The position numbers and the translations under genes were made by a program. Below the pieces are notes generated by a model. The model had not been told where the DNA came from. It saw nothing but the letters and a program-made list of their open reading frames with translations, and made no database searches. From contig JAMCPX010000056.1 of NCBI GenBank assembly GCA_023382265.1, forward strand, positions 61,174 through 125,173: a stretch of 64,000 nt of DNA, given 5' to 3'. Below are positions 1 through 7,984 of the stretch, piece after piece (position 1 is the stretch's first letter; each line of letters begins with the position of its first letter). Source of the DNA: Deltaproteobacteria bacterium (GTDB taxonomy: Bacteria > JAMCPX01).

Positions 1-310
1 TGATGAGGCAAAGGCTTATGATGAGCTTGCAAGAGCTTATCTCTCACCTTACATAAACAGGGATTTTAACTATAGGATTGAGTACCTTGTTAACCTGATA
101 AATGAATTTTCACTTGACGGTATTGTATTTCATTCCGACAGAAGCTGTAAACCTTATTCGATAGGACAGTACCTTATAAAAGAAGAAATTACAAAAAGAA
201 CCGGTAAGCCATGCCTTATCATTGAAGCAGATATGAATGACCCCAGAATGTTTTCCGATGCACAGGTAGAAACAAGGGTGGAGGCATTCTTGGAAGGTTT
301 TGAAAAATGA
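1..310 (+). CDS. 2-hydroxyacyl-CoA dehydratase D-type subunit, C-terminal end (partial)
   Basis: The open frame runs from the window edge (codons from base 2) to TGA at 308-310, so only about the last 102 residues are visible. The end is typical of the HgdB/BcrB/FldC family of 2-hydroxyacyl-CoA dehydratase and benzoyl-CoA reductase subunits: a segment HSDRSCKP, then IEADMNDPRMFSDAQVETRV near the C-terminus. Family members carry an iron-sulfur cluster and dehydrate 2-hydroxyacyl-CoA, or reduce the aromatic ring, using an electron supplied by an ATP-driven activator. The activator gene follows directly with an ATGA overlap, which supports the call. The substrate cannot be deduced from this fragment. 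Confidence 0.88.
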   Translation, partial: DEAKAYDELARAYLSPYINRDFNYRIEYLVNLINEFSLDGIVFHSDRSCKPYSIGQYLIKEEITKRTGKPCLIIEADMNDPRMFSDAQVETRVEAFLEGFEK

Positions 311-1080
311 AATATTTTGCAGGTATTGATGTAGGTTCCTTAACGGCAAAGGCCGTTTTGATTGATGAGAATAAAAGTATTCTCGGTTACTATGTTCAGC
401 CAATAGGCTATGACAGCCTGGCTTCAGGGACTCACGTGCTTGAGCAGGTACTTAAAAAGGCAGGTCTCAAGCAGGAGAATATTACAGGTACTGTTACAAC
501 AGGCTACAGCAGAAAAAGATTCTCCGAATCGGCTATACAGAAAACGGAGATAAGCTGTCATGCAAAGGGCATATCGATTGTGTTTCCTCAAGCGAGAACG
601 CTCATTGATGTAGGGGGACAGGACAGTAAGGTTATGAAGATTGGTAATAACGGCAAGGTCCTTGATTTTGCAATGAACGATAAATGTGCAGCAGGCACTG
701 GCAGGTTTGTAGAGGTTATGGCCCATGCACTCGGGCTCTCACTTAATGGGATATCCGACTCAGCCCTTAATCATAGTAACGAACTTCTGCTCAGCAGTAC
801 CTGTACGGTCTTTGCAGAATCAGAGATTGTTTCCCTTTTATCACAGGGTAATATCGTACCCGATATATCATGGGCTATTATGAAGTCTATTGCAGACAGG
901 GTTGCTGCACTTGTTGGCAGGGTCGGTACAGAAAAAGAGGTAGCAATGAGCGGAGGAATGGCTAAAAATCAGGCACTTGTTCAAAGACTTGCGGATAAGC
1001 TTGCAACAAGTATACTTGTACCAGAAGAACCCCAGATAATTGGTGCTCTTGGTGCTGCCGTCATAGCCATGGGGCAGTAA
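307..1080 (+). CDS. 2-hydroxyacyl-CoA dehydratase activator (BadF/BadG/HgdC-type ATPase)
   Basis: This 257-residue protein is an ASKHA-fold ATPase that feeds one low-potential electron to the dehydratase encoded just upstream (4-nt overlap, so probably translationally coupled). The phosphate-binding segment GIDVGSLTAKAVL lies at residues 6-18 and LIDVGGQDSKV at about 99-109. C127 (in NDKCAAGTGRF) and C166 (in SSTCTVFAESE) sit where HgdC ligates the [4Fe-4S] cluster bridging the homodimer. Length equals that of HgdC (about 260). I cannot tell a fermentative dehydratase activator from a benzoyl-CoA-reductase-type one without the rest of the upstream operon. Confidence 0.93.
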   Translation: MKYFAGIDVGSLTAKAVLIDENKSILGYYVQPIGYDSLASGTHVLEQVLKKAGLKQENITGTVTTGYSRKRFSESAIQKTEISCHAKGISIVFPQARTLIDVGGQDSKVMKIGNNGKVLDFAMNDKCAAGTGRFVEVMAHALGLSLNGISDSALNHSNELLLSSTCTVFAESEIVSLLSQGNIVPDISWAIMKSIADRVAALVGRVGTEKEVAMSGGMAKNQALVQRLADKLATSILVPEEPQIIGALGAAVIAMGQ

Positions 1081-1383
1081 AATATTTATACATGCCTGCC
1101 ACCGGTAAAATTAAGGGACTCTATCAGTATAGGGTTAGAGGGATTAACGGGTAATATTTTCAAAGACCTGTAGCCGCAAAATCGTTTCTTTACAGATGAT
1201 CACATTTTAATTTGTAAACCGGTAATCGGTATGATATTTAAGTGGTTAAAATGACCAACAAACCTATTAACCCAGTTACACCTGTAGCAAAAAGTGCAGC
1301 TTTACTTATTATTAATGCCTGCTATAAAAAAAGCAGGTGTAAATGGGTTAATTTACAAAACATGCGATGGAGTAAATGAAAAA
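1081..1383. other. Gene-free stretch upstream of the radical SAM gene
   Basis: About 300 bases lie between the activator gene and the chosen radical SAM start at 1384. No credible gene was seen. The notable content is the inverted repeat at 1266-1352, annotated separately. An in-frame upstream start at 1294 would place the N-terminus inside that repeat and give about 30 residues unlike a B12-binding domain, so I reject it. Confidence 0.6.
1266..1352. repeat. Inverted repeat with a nested, mutually exclusive hairpin
   Basis: Bases 1266-1284 pair with 1334-1352 (19-bp arms, one mismatch; core ACCCAGTTACACCTG against CAGGTGTAAATGGGT) around a 49-base A/T-rich interior. A smaller hairpin, 1318-1323 (CCTGCT) with 1332-1337 (AGCAGG), shares bases with the right arm, so the two structures cannot coexist. 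It lies 32 bases before the radical SAM start. It could be an attenuator-like leader, an operator, or the remnant of a small inverted-repeat element. Confidence 0.5.
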
Positions 1384-2778
1384 ATGAAAGTATTGCTTCT
1401 GGCAACGAACAGACTCACGACCCCATACCCTGTATATCCTATAGGCTTGGATTATGTTGCAGGGGCCATAACTCCTCCGCATAAAACGCATATTATCGAT
1501 CTTTGCTTTGAGGGGGATGAGCCTGATAAAATTGAAACTAGGATAAGGGAATTTGCGCCCGATATTGTAGGATTGTCCCTGAGGAACGTGGATACGTCGG
1601 ATTCAATTAATACACAGCAATTCATCGATCAGTATAAGGATGTAATATCGATGGTCAGGCGGGCGACACGTGCACAGGTTGTTCTTGGGGGAAGTGCTTT
1701 CAGCATATTCCCGGAACAGTTCATGCAGACTTTGGATGCGGAATACGGGATCGTCGGGGATGGTGAACGGCTTGCACAGCTCGTCGATGCCATAGAAAAA
1801 GGAGACGACGTTTCTGCTCTGCCCGGGGTGATCGTGAACCCCGGATTTAAATCAACTGCTTTCTCAAACGGGGTAAACGGTGGGAAGATGACAGAGAATT
1901 CCTCTTTATGGGAAGGTACTGTTACAAGGGCATTTGATAAAAACCGCCCCTATCTGAATTTTTACCTGAAAAACGGAGGTATACTCAATCTCCAGACCAA
2001 GCGAGGGTGTCCATTCAGGTGCATCTACTGCACCTACCCGCTCATCGACGGCAGCTATATGCGGTGCTTTGAACCCGAATCGGTCGGCCGGACGGCGCGG
2101 GAGCTTCAGGATGCCGGGGCAAAATTTATCTATATAACAGATTCTTCATTCAATGCGGATGTTGCTCACAGCATTGCCGTGGCTGAAGCATTCGTACGCA
2201 ATCGCATCAGTATTCCATGGGGAGGTTTTTTCACGCCGAGACACCTGCCTGCGGACTATTTCCGTAAGATGGCGGACTGCGGCCTGACCCATGTGGAGTT
2301 TGGTACGGATGCACTTTGCGATGCGACCCTGTCTTCTTATCATAAACCGTTCAAGCTTGAACAGGTGTTTGAGAGCCACCGTATGGCACGCGATGCAGGC
2401 CTGTTTGTTGCACACTACCTTATCGTAGGCGGTCCGGGTGAGAACGAACAGACACTTAAGGAGACGCTGGATAATGCTGAAAAACTCGAGCAAACGGTGC
2501 TGTTCTTTTTTTTCAGAATGCGGATCTACCCCGGGACTTTCCTGCACACCATTGCCTTGAACGAGGGCAACCCTGAATACAACGATGTCTTCACCCGCCA
2601 GGTATTTTATCAGACCGATCCCATGTGGAATAACATGATTGTACGCACAGTACGGGAGCGGTCACACGGGCGGCCTAACTGGATTACCGGATCCGGCGGG
2701 GAAAATATGGAGAAGGTCATCTCCCGTATGTACAGCCGCGGCCGTACAGGACCATTATGGGAAAAACTGATCCAGTAG
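1384..2778 (+). CDS. B12-binding domain / radical SAM protein
   Basis: The start at 1384 gives 464 residues beginning MKVLLLATNRL, with GGAG a few bases upstream. Residues 1-140 resemble a cobalamin-binding Rossmann domain (GLDYVAGAI; GGSAFSIFPEQF; YGIVGDGE). The radical SAM core has C209-x3-C213-x2-C216 in KRGCPFRCIYCTYP, the ligands of the SAM-binding [4Fe-4S] cluster. Such enzymes usually perform radical methylation or C-C rearrangement of lipids, sugars or natural products. It overlaps the following deacetylase-methyltransferase gene by 22 bases, so the two probably act on one pathway, perhaps a lipid or glycan (inference). GC is well above neighbouring genes (65% by hand count for bases 2041-2100), a sign of transfer. 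Substrate unknown. Confidence 0.88.
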   Translation: MKVLLLATNRLTTPYPVYPIGLDYVAGAITPPHKTHIIDLCFEGDEPDKIETRIREFAPDIVGLSLRNVDTSDSINTQQFIDQYKDVISMVRRATRAQVVLGGSAFSIFPEQFMQTLDAEYGIVGDGERLAQLVDAIEKGDDVSALPGVIVNPGFKSTAFSNGVNGGKMTENSSLWEGTVTRAFDKNRPYLNFYLKNGGILNLQTKRGCPFRCIYCTYPLIDGSYMRCFEPESVGRTARELQDAGAKFIYITDSSFNADVAHSIAVAEAFVRNRISIPWGGFFTPRHLPADYFRKMADCGLTHVEFGTDALCDATLSSYHKPFKLEQVFESHRMARDAGLFVAHYLIVGGPGENEQTLKETLDNAEKLEQTVLFFFFRMRIYPGTFLHTIALNEGNPEYNDVFTRQVFYQTDPMWNNMIVRTVRERSHGRPNWITGSGGENMEKVISRMYSRGRTGPLWEKLIQ

Positions 2779-4253
2779 CACCTGTGCAGGTAACAGTGTT
2801 TCCGCTTTCCATCGCAGTACTTGCAGGCATCACAGCCATCCAGATTTCGGTCGTTCTTTTTTTTGTATCGCCTTCCATGTTTGTTGTGCCCCTGTCAGTG
2901 TTCATCATCCTTTGTTTAGTCGCACCGTTTTTCCCGGGATTATGGTTCTTTATGCCAGTTATTACCCATGGGGCTAAACAGAAAATTGCCGTGGCACTCA
3001 CCTTTGATGACGGACCGTCTCCGGAAACCACACCGCTCCTGCTAAACCTGCTGGATAAATACGGTCTCCATGCCACGCACTTCGTGATAGGTGCAAAAGC
3101 TGCGTCTTATCCGGATCTCATAGAGGGGATACTTTCCAAGGGGCATGATCTCGGAAATCACTCAATGAACCATGACGTTTTTCTGATGCTGAAATCCTCA
3201 AAAGTCCTCGGAGAAGAGATTATACAATGTCAGCGTGTGCTGGCAGCATACGGTGTCCGTCCGCTCATGTTCAGACCGCCGGCCGGTATCGTGAACCCGA
3301 GGTTGTGGCCAGTGCTTCTGAGACAAGGTTTATACTGCATTACATTCTCCCGCCGCGGCCGGGACTTTGGGAACCGGAGGATGCAGGGGATTGCCCGCAG
3401 AATCCTCAGACATGTAAAGGCAGGGGATGTTGTTATGCTGCATGATTGCACACCCAAAACAAAAGAACAGATCGATCACTGGCTCAGGGAAACCGAGGAT
3501 TTAATAAAAGGAATACTGTCAAAGGGGTTTAAAATTATCCCGCTTTCAGATTTGATCGGGCGGCCAGTTATGGTCCCTGCCGGAGAAGGCAACAGTTCCA
3601 ATCCCACAGCCGCATTTTACGACGGTATAGCAGGATCGTATGATGATGAACAGCAGGGTACATTGGTTGCGATCTCAAGGAAACCGGAACATGACGCGGT
3701 AATAAAGAGACTACCGGGTTTTGTCCGGCCATCGGACAGTGTTCTTGAGATCGGCCCGGGCACAGGCATGTACACGCTTGAGCTGGCACGCATGGCAAAA
3801 GAGGTCATGGCAGTTGACGTGTCCGTCAGGATGCTGAAAATCCTTGAACATAAGGCAGTACACAAGCATTTGACGAATATAAAATATGTAAGGGGCGATA
3901 TCCAGGAAATCTCTCTGGACAGAAGGTTTAATCATATCTGTGCGTTTTCATCTTTGGAGTATGTCCCGGACATTGCAGCCCTGATTAAACTATTATCAGA
4001 TCATCTTGAACAAGAAGGCACATTATATTTTACTACAGCACACCGGACTTTTTTTCGTTTCTGGACACAGGTTGGCAATGCAATGCGGCAGGGGGTATGG
4101 CTTCACGCAAGGAGCATACCCGGGATCAGGAGGGCCCTTCTGCAAGCCGGGCTTACACCAGTAGTCATACAAACCCATGGATTGAATCTGGGATTCAGCA
4201 ATAGAGTATTCCTTGGGGGGGTCCTCCTTGAGGTCATGGCAAAAAAGACATAG
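2757..4253 (+). CDS. Fusion of a membrane-anchored polysaccharide deacetylase and a class I SAM methyltransferase
   Basis: The 498-residue product has two hydrophobic segments (about residues 14-37 and 42-65). A NodB-type carbohydrate esterase domain follows: TFDDGPSPE at about 82-90, the metal-site motif GHDLGNHSMNHD, FRPPAG and VVMLHDC. A methyltransferase begins near residue 285 with FYDGIAGSYDD and the SAM loop VLEIGPGTGMYTLELA. The first part would N-deacetylate or O-deacylate a glycan or glycolipid; the second would methylate the same or a related molecule. The start codon lies inside the radical SAM gene, indicating translational coupling. GC-rich like its partner. The fusion and partner argue for a dedicated lipid/glycan tailoring module (inference). 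Confidence 0.88.
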   Translation: MGKTDPVAPVQVTVFPLSIAVLAGITAIQISVVLFFVSPSMFVVPLSVFIILCLVAPFFPGLWFFMPVITHGAKQKIAVALTFDDGPSPETTPLLLNLLDKYGLHATHFVIGAKAASYPDLIEGILSKGHDLGNHSMNHDVFLMLKSSKVLGEEIIQCQRVLAAYGVRPLMFRPPAGIVNPRLWPVLLRQGLYCITFSRRGRDFGNRRMQGIARRILRHVKAGDVVMLHDCTPKTKEQIDHWLRETEDLIKGILSKGFKIIPLSDLIGRPVMVPAGEGNSSNPTAAFYDGIAGSYDDEQQGTLVAISRKPEHDAVIKRLPGFVRPSDSVLEIGPGTGMYTLELARMAKEVMAVDVSVRMLKILEHKAVHKHLTNIKYVRGDIQEISLDRRFNHICAFSSLEYVPDIAALIKLLSDHLEQEGTLYFTTAHRTFFRFWTQVGNAMRQGVWLHARSIPGIRRALLQAGLTPVVIQTHGLNLGFSNRVFLGGVLLEVMAKKT

Positions 4254-4256
4254 CAT

Positions 4257-4353
4257 TAAGAAAAAAGGAAGTAGTAGTGTGTAAATTTCATCTTATGTTA
4301 AATTAATCTATATCAGTAATTATCTATATATTGGTATTACTACTTTTTTCTTA
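4257..4353. terminator. Imperfect inverted repeat with T-run, possible weak terminator
   Basis: The left arm 4257-4276 (TAAGAAAAAA, then AGTAGTA after a short bulge) pairs with 4338-4353 (TACTACTTTTTTCTTA). It begins four bases after the stop of the deacetylase-methyltransferase gene, and the right arm supplies a T6 run. The stem is A/T-rich and the loop long, so this is a tentative terminator. It may instead mark the edge of the GC-rich insert. Confidence 0.3.
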
Positions 4354-4404
4354 TGCTTCATGTTATATATGTTTCTCTAATACACCTTTGTTGCTTCTAT
4401 AGTA

Positions 4405-4709
4405 TCAAGCGGCATGCCGTAAGCTTACCTTTCCGTTTTGACAGTTACCTATCTCGCTTGCTGCATTATACCCCGCACACCCCTGGTTGTAACCAGGCAC
4501 AATGGTGCTGCAGCCAGGATAGGCTGTAGAAGACTGGTACAAGGATGGATCTGTTGAAATAGTCCCGGAGCTGCTGCAATAGGAACCATCAGAAGTATAA
4601 AAGAATAATTGTGCATTTGTATTTGCACCACTATAAAACCAACCCCAAGGCTGCATACTGGATCGTGTGAGTGCGGAACACGCTGTTAAAATATGTCATA
4701 AACCCTCCG
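4405..4709 (-). pseudogene. Broken small cysteine-rich reading frame, possibly a pilin-like remnant
   Basis: On the minus strand a strong ribosome site (GGAGG) precedes an ATG at 4707-4709, but that frame stops after 22 codons. A second, shifted frame continues at once and runs 83 codons from an internal ATG at 4656 to 4405. It encodes a Ser/Thr/Tyr/Cys-rich segment (FFYTSDGSYCSSSGT; STAYPGCSTIVPGYNQGC; EIGNCQNGK). The spacing of a good ribosome site with a frame change just downstream suggests one gene broken by a frameshift. The composition recalls C-terminal parts of type IV pilin-like or small exported proteins, but no N-terminal pilin helix is visible. Function unknown. Confidence 0.28.
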
Positions 4710-4910
4710 TAAAGCTTTATATCTTCTAATTCCCGGTTGACCGGAAACTAAATTCTAATCTGCGTTCAGAGGTGGATAAGGTCGCATTCAGTCTTGATTA
4801 TATGTAAAGCATAAGAGACTGGAATTGTAAAATTGATTTTTGTGATTGAATATTTATAAGTTAAATATTAATGAGGCTGTGCAAAAAAGATAATCTAAAG
4901 CCGGCAGGCA

Positions 4911-5765
4911 TCACAATAGTTCATGCTCTTTTAGTGCATTAAGCATTGCTTCACGCATAACGTCAATAGGTGGTGTAATGCCTGTCCAGATCCTGAAGCT
5001 TTCCATCCCCTGATATAAGAGCATACCAGTGCCATTGTGCGTTTTTAATCCATATTGTTTTGCTGATTTTAAAAAGGGTGTTTCTATCGGGTTATAAACA
5101 ATGTCGGATACTATTACATCCTTTTTTAATCTTGAGAAGTCTATATTGATACTGCCGCTTTCTTTCATTCCAACCGATGTAGTATTAACAATAAGGTCAT
5201 ACCGGTTATTCGATACCTCATTTATACGATCAAGCGGGAGCACCCGTATATCGGAGGCTTTAAAGTATGTTCCGAGATGTTTTGAAAGTGATTCTGCACG
5301 GGCTATGCTTCTGTTAACTATGAGCAAAAAATTTATCCCTGACTCAAGTAATGCGAATGCCACTGCTTTTGATGCCCCTCCGGCTCCTATAATAATTGCA
5401 CGCTTGCCCGATGGATTAAAATCAAGTTCCTGTTTTAGTGAATGTATGTACCCGAGCCAATCCGTGTTATAGCCTTTTAGCTTTCCATCTTCCCTGTTCA
5501 CCGTATTTACGGCACCTATTTGATGGGCTTTAACATCCATATCATCAAGGTACGGAATGATTGCTTCTTTATACGGGATGGTTACATTAAAACCTTTTAA
5601 GCCTTCGTGCTTGAATTGTTGAACGGCAAAGGATAGATCCTGCGGCATTATATCAAAGCTCATATACACATAGTCCATACCGAGTTTGAAAATGGCAGAC
5701 ATCTGCATGGGAACGGATACGCTATGGCCGAGTGGATGACCAACTATACCCAGTATCTCCGTCAT
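4911..5765 (-). CDS. aroE: Shikimate dehydrogenase
   Basis: The 284-residue enzyme reduces 3-dehydroshikimate to shikimate with NADPH in chorismate/aromatic amino acid synthesis. Substrate-binding serines lie in GHPLGHSVSVP (residues 9-19). The catalytic pair is K66 (NVTIPYKE) and D102 (GYNTDWLGY). The dinucleotide loop GAGGAS is at 127-132. Length is normal for AroE. It is the last gene of a minus-strand run deoB-ribF-aroE; its ATG overlaps the ribF stop by 4 bases, so translation is probably coupled although the three pathways are unrelated. Confidence 0.96.
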   Translation of the reverse strand: MTEILGIVGHPLGHSVSVPMQMSAIFKLGMDYVYMSFDIMPQDLSFAVQQFKHEGLKGFNVTIPYKEAIIPYLDDMDVKAHQIGAVNTVNREDGKLKGYNTDWLGYIHSLKQELDFNPSGKRAIIIGAGGASKAVAFALLESGINFLLIVNRSIARAESLSKHLGTYFKASDIRVLPLDRINEVSNNRYDLIVNTTSVGMKESGSINIDFSRLKKDVIVSDIVYNPIETPFLKSAKQYGLKTHNGTGMLLYQGMESFRIWTGITPPIDVMREAMLNALKEHELL

Positions 5766-6718
5766 ACACGAACCTTTATTTTGGATGTACCGATCTCAGA
5801 TGAAAATATGTTTTTTGCAGTTTTTATATCGTTTAGGATCTTTTGTTTTAGCTCTTCCGCACTCGAGAACCGTTCTTCATCCCTTATCTTATGAATAAAT
5901 TCTACTTTTACATATTCACCAACAATGTTTTTATTGAAATCGAGTATGTGTACTTCAATTTTTAATTCATGTCCCCCGAAAGTTGGATTCAAACCTATGT
6001 TTGCTACGGCATTGTAGCTTTGATTATTTACTATTGCCTTTACAACGTAGACGCCGTTTTGTGGAATAAGCTCCCATCCGGTTTCTATGTTAGCCGTCGG
6101 ACATCCGAGAATATTTGTGCCGCGGTGCGTGCCTGTTACGACCCTACCTTTTATATAAGGCTTATAACCAAGAAACCGCGCGGCATCTTCAATCTGTCCA
6201 TATTTCAAGTATTCCCTGATCTTTGAACTTGATACAACCCTTCCGTCTACAATATAGGGGTAAACAATATTTACATTAAAACCAAATTCACTGGCGAATG
6301 TTTTTAAAAGTGATACATCCCCGCTTGCCATCCTGCCGAATGTAAAATTATTACCCACGATGATTGTAGAGGGATTGATAAGTTCTTTTAGTATCCTTCT
6401 TGCATACTCATGAGGTGAGAGTGTTGCAAAGGAACTTGTGAAATCTGTGACAACAATAGTCTCTATGCCTATCTCTTTTATCATGTCATACTTTTCCTCG
6501 TAAGGCAGAAGGAGATAGTATTTTTCATCGTGGTTAAAAAATTTATAGGGATGAGGTTCAAATGTCATAACAACAGGAACTGCGCCAAGTAGCCTTGCCT
6601 TAGAAATTGCTTCTTTGAGTATATATCTGTGGCCAACATGCACACCGTCGAAATTACCTATTGTCAGTACACACCCGTCGAGTGTACTGTTTTTATTTAT
6701 ATTGTTAAGAACGTTCAT
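5762..6718 (-). CDS. ribF: Bifunctional riboflavin kinase / FAD synthetase
   Basis: The 318-residue protein phosphorylates riboflavin to FMN and adenylylates FMN to FAD. The N-terminal nucleotidyltransferase domain shows TIGNFDGVHVGH (about 19-30), and FGRMASGD matches the family's second nucleotide motif. The C-terminal riboflavin kinase domain has GRVVTGTHRGTNILGCPTAN and NGVYVV, with HILDFNKNIVGEYVKVEF and IRDEERFSSAEELKQKI near the end. Length is typical (about 310). It overlaps both neighbours by 4 bases (deoB upstream, aroE downstream). Confidence 0.96.
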   Translation of the reverse strand: MNVLNNINKNSTLDGCVLTIGNFDGVHVGHRYILKEAISKARLLGAVPVVMTFEPHPYKFFNHDEKYYLLLPYEEKYDMIKEIGIETIVVTDFTSSFATLSPHEYARRILKELINPSTIIVGNNFTFGRMASGDVSLLKTFASEFGFNVNIVYPYIVDGRVVSSSKIREYLKYGQIEDAARFLGYKPYIKGRVVTGTHRGTNILGCPTANIETGWELIPQNGVYVVKAIVNNQSYNAVANIGLNPTFGGHELKIEVHILDFNKNIVGEYVKVEFIHKIRDEERFSSAEELKQKILNDIKTAKNIFSSEIGTSKIKVRV

Positions 6719-7899
6719 AGCCTATCCTGAATAATGGTATCAAAGAAATCGGTTCCTTTTATGTCTCCGTGTATTGAAAAACTCTTTAATATTGTTTTTC
6801 CTATATCGGTAAAACTTGATCTTATCCCGAGAGATTTACCTTTTATTCCATTCATGTAAACAAGAATCGGTATATACTCTCTCGAATGATCTGTTCCCTG
6901 AGTTGTCGGATCGCACCCGTGATCAGCGGTTATTATCATCATCGATTGCTCATCCATTATATTTATAAGATCCTTTAATCGCGTATCAAACTCCTCAAGT
7001 GCATTCTTAAAACCCCGTACATCATTCCTATGACCGTATAGAGTATCAAAATCAACAAGGTTTGTAAAAACAATACCATGTTCGATTGTTCTGTAAGCCT
7101 CGATAGTTTTGTTTATTCCATCATTATTATCGGTCGAATGGATGGAATCTGTTAAGCCTTTACCTGCAAATATGTCTCCTATCTTACCTATACCGATAAC
7201 ATCAAGCCCGTGATTCTTTAATATATCAAGAACGGTGTCCGAACCTGGTGGTATTGAAAAATCTTTTCTGCGTGATGTTCTTTTAAAATGACCCCGAGTG
7301 CCTACAAATGGCCTTGCTATGACCCTACCGACATTGTAAGAGTTTAGCATCTTTCTCGCGATATTACAATAATCGTATAACTCGTTGACAGGGATCACAT
7401 TCTCATGTGCCGCTATCTGGAACACGCTGTCAGCGGATGTATAAACAATAGGCATACCCGTTTTTATATGCTGCTCTCCGAGTTCTTCAAGTATTACCGT
7501 TCCAGATGCGGGTTTGTTACCTATAACCCTTTTACCGATGGCCGCTTCAAACCGTTTTATGATTTCATCGGGGAAACCGTGTGTAAATACCCTGAACGGT
7601 TCTGTGGTTATGAGACCCATTATTTCCCAGTGCCCTGTTGTTGTATCCTTACCTTTTGATTGTTCCATTGCCTTGCCGAAAAAACCTTCCGGATATGGTT
7701 CCGGAAACCGGAAGGGGAAATCAACAATATTTGCAAGCCCGAGTTTATACATGTTAGGCAAACTCAGACCATTTACTGCCTTTGCTATGTTTACAAGTGT
7801 ATTGCTGCCTGCATCTCCATAGTCGCATGCATCCGGCATTTCACCTATGCCGGCACCGTCAAGCACAATAACAATTATTTTCTTTATAAACTTTAACAT
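6715..7899 (-). CDS. deoB: Phosphopentomutase
   Basis: The enzyme interconverts (deoxy)ribose 1- and 5-phosphate in nucleoside salvage. I chose the ATG at 7897-7899, giving 394 residues that begin just before the metal motif VIVLDGAGIGEMPDA, as in other DeoB proteins (390-410). A longer frame to 8061 would add 54 hydrophobic residues, overlap the divergent lipoprotein gene and have no family counterpart. Alkaline-phosphatase-superfamily metal sites are visible: the N-terminal D14, TADHGCDPTTQGTDHSREY near the C-terminus, and NLVDFDTLYGHRND. First gene of the deoB-ribF-aroE run. The ribosome site is weak. Confidence 0.95.
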   Translation of the reverse strand: MLKFIKKIIVIVLDGAGIGEMPDACDYGDAGSNTLVNIAKAVNGLSLPNMYKLGLANIVDFPFRFPEPYPEGFFGKAMEQSKGKDTTTGHWEIMGLITTEPFRVFTHGFPDEIIKRFEAAIGKRVIGNKPASGTVILEELGEQHIKTGMPIVYTSADSVFQIAAHENVIPVNELYDYCNIARKMLNSYNVGRVIARPFVGTRGHFKRTSRRKDFSIPPGSDTVLDILKNHGLDVIGIGKIGDIFAGKGLTDSIHSTDNNDGINKTIEAYRTIEHGIVFTNLVDFDTLYGHRNDVRGFKNALEEFDTRLKDLINIMDEQSMMIITADHGCDPTTQGTDHSREYIPILVYMNGIKGKSLGIRSSFTDIGKTILKSFSIHGDIKGTDFFDTIIQDRL

Positions 7900-7984
7900 T
7901 CTTGCTTCATCAACAAAATTATGCTGTAGTATATACAATAAATAAAAAATTTGGTATAGATAAGTCAATAAGAAGGAGGGTATT

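Larger units (their letters stand above)
4254..4910. other. Long gene-poor stretch between the acquired pair and aroE
   Basis: These 657 bases hold the A/T inverted repeat at 4257-4353 and a broken cysteine-rich reading frame on the minus strand at 4405-4709 (annotated separately). Bases 4740-4910 show nothing recognisable. The base composition returns to the A/T-rich background here. Confidence 0.6.

Noticed and set aside
1294..1383. Upstream in-frame extension of the radical SAM gene
   Set aside because: It lies in the inverted repeat, has no ribosome site, and adds residues outside the B12-binding fold.
2146..2547. Antisense open frame inside the radical SAM gene
   Set aside because: It is a shadow of a well-supported GC-rich gene with no ribosome site or family match.
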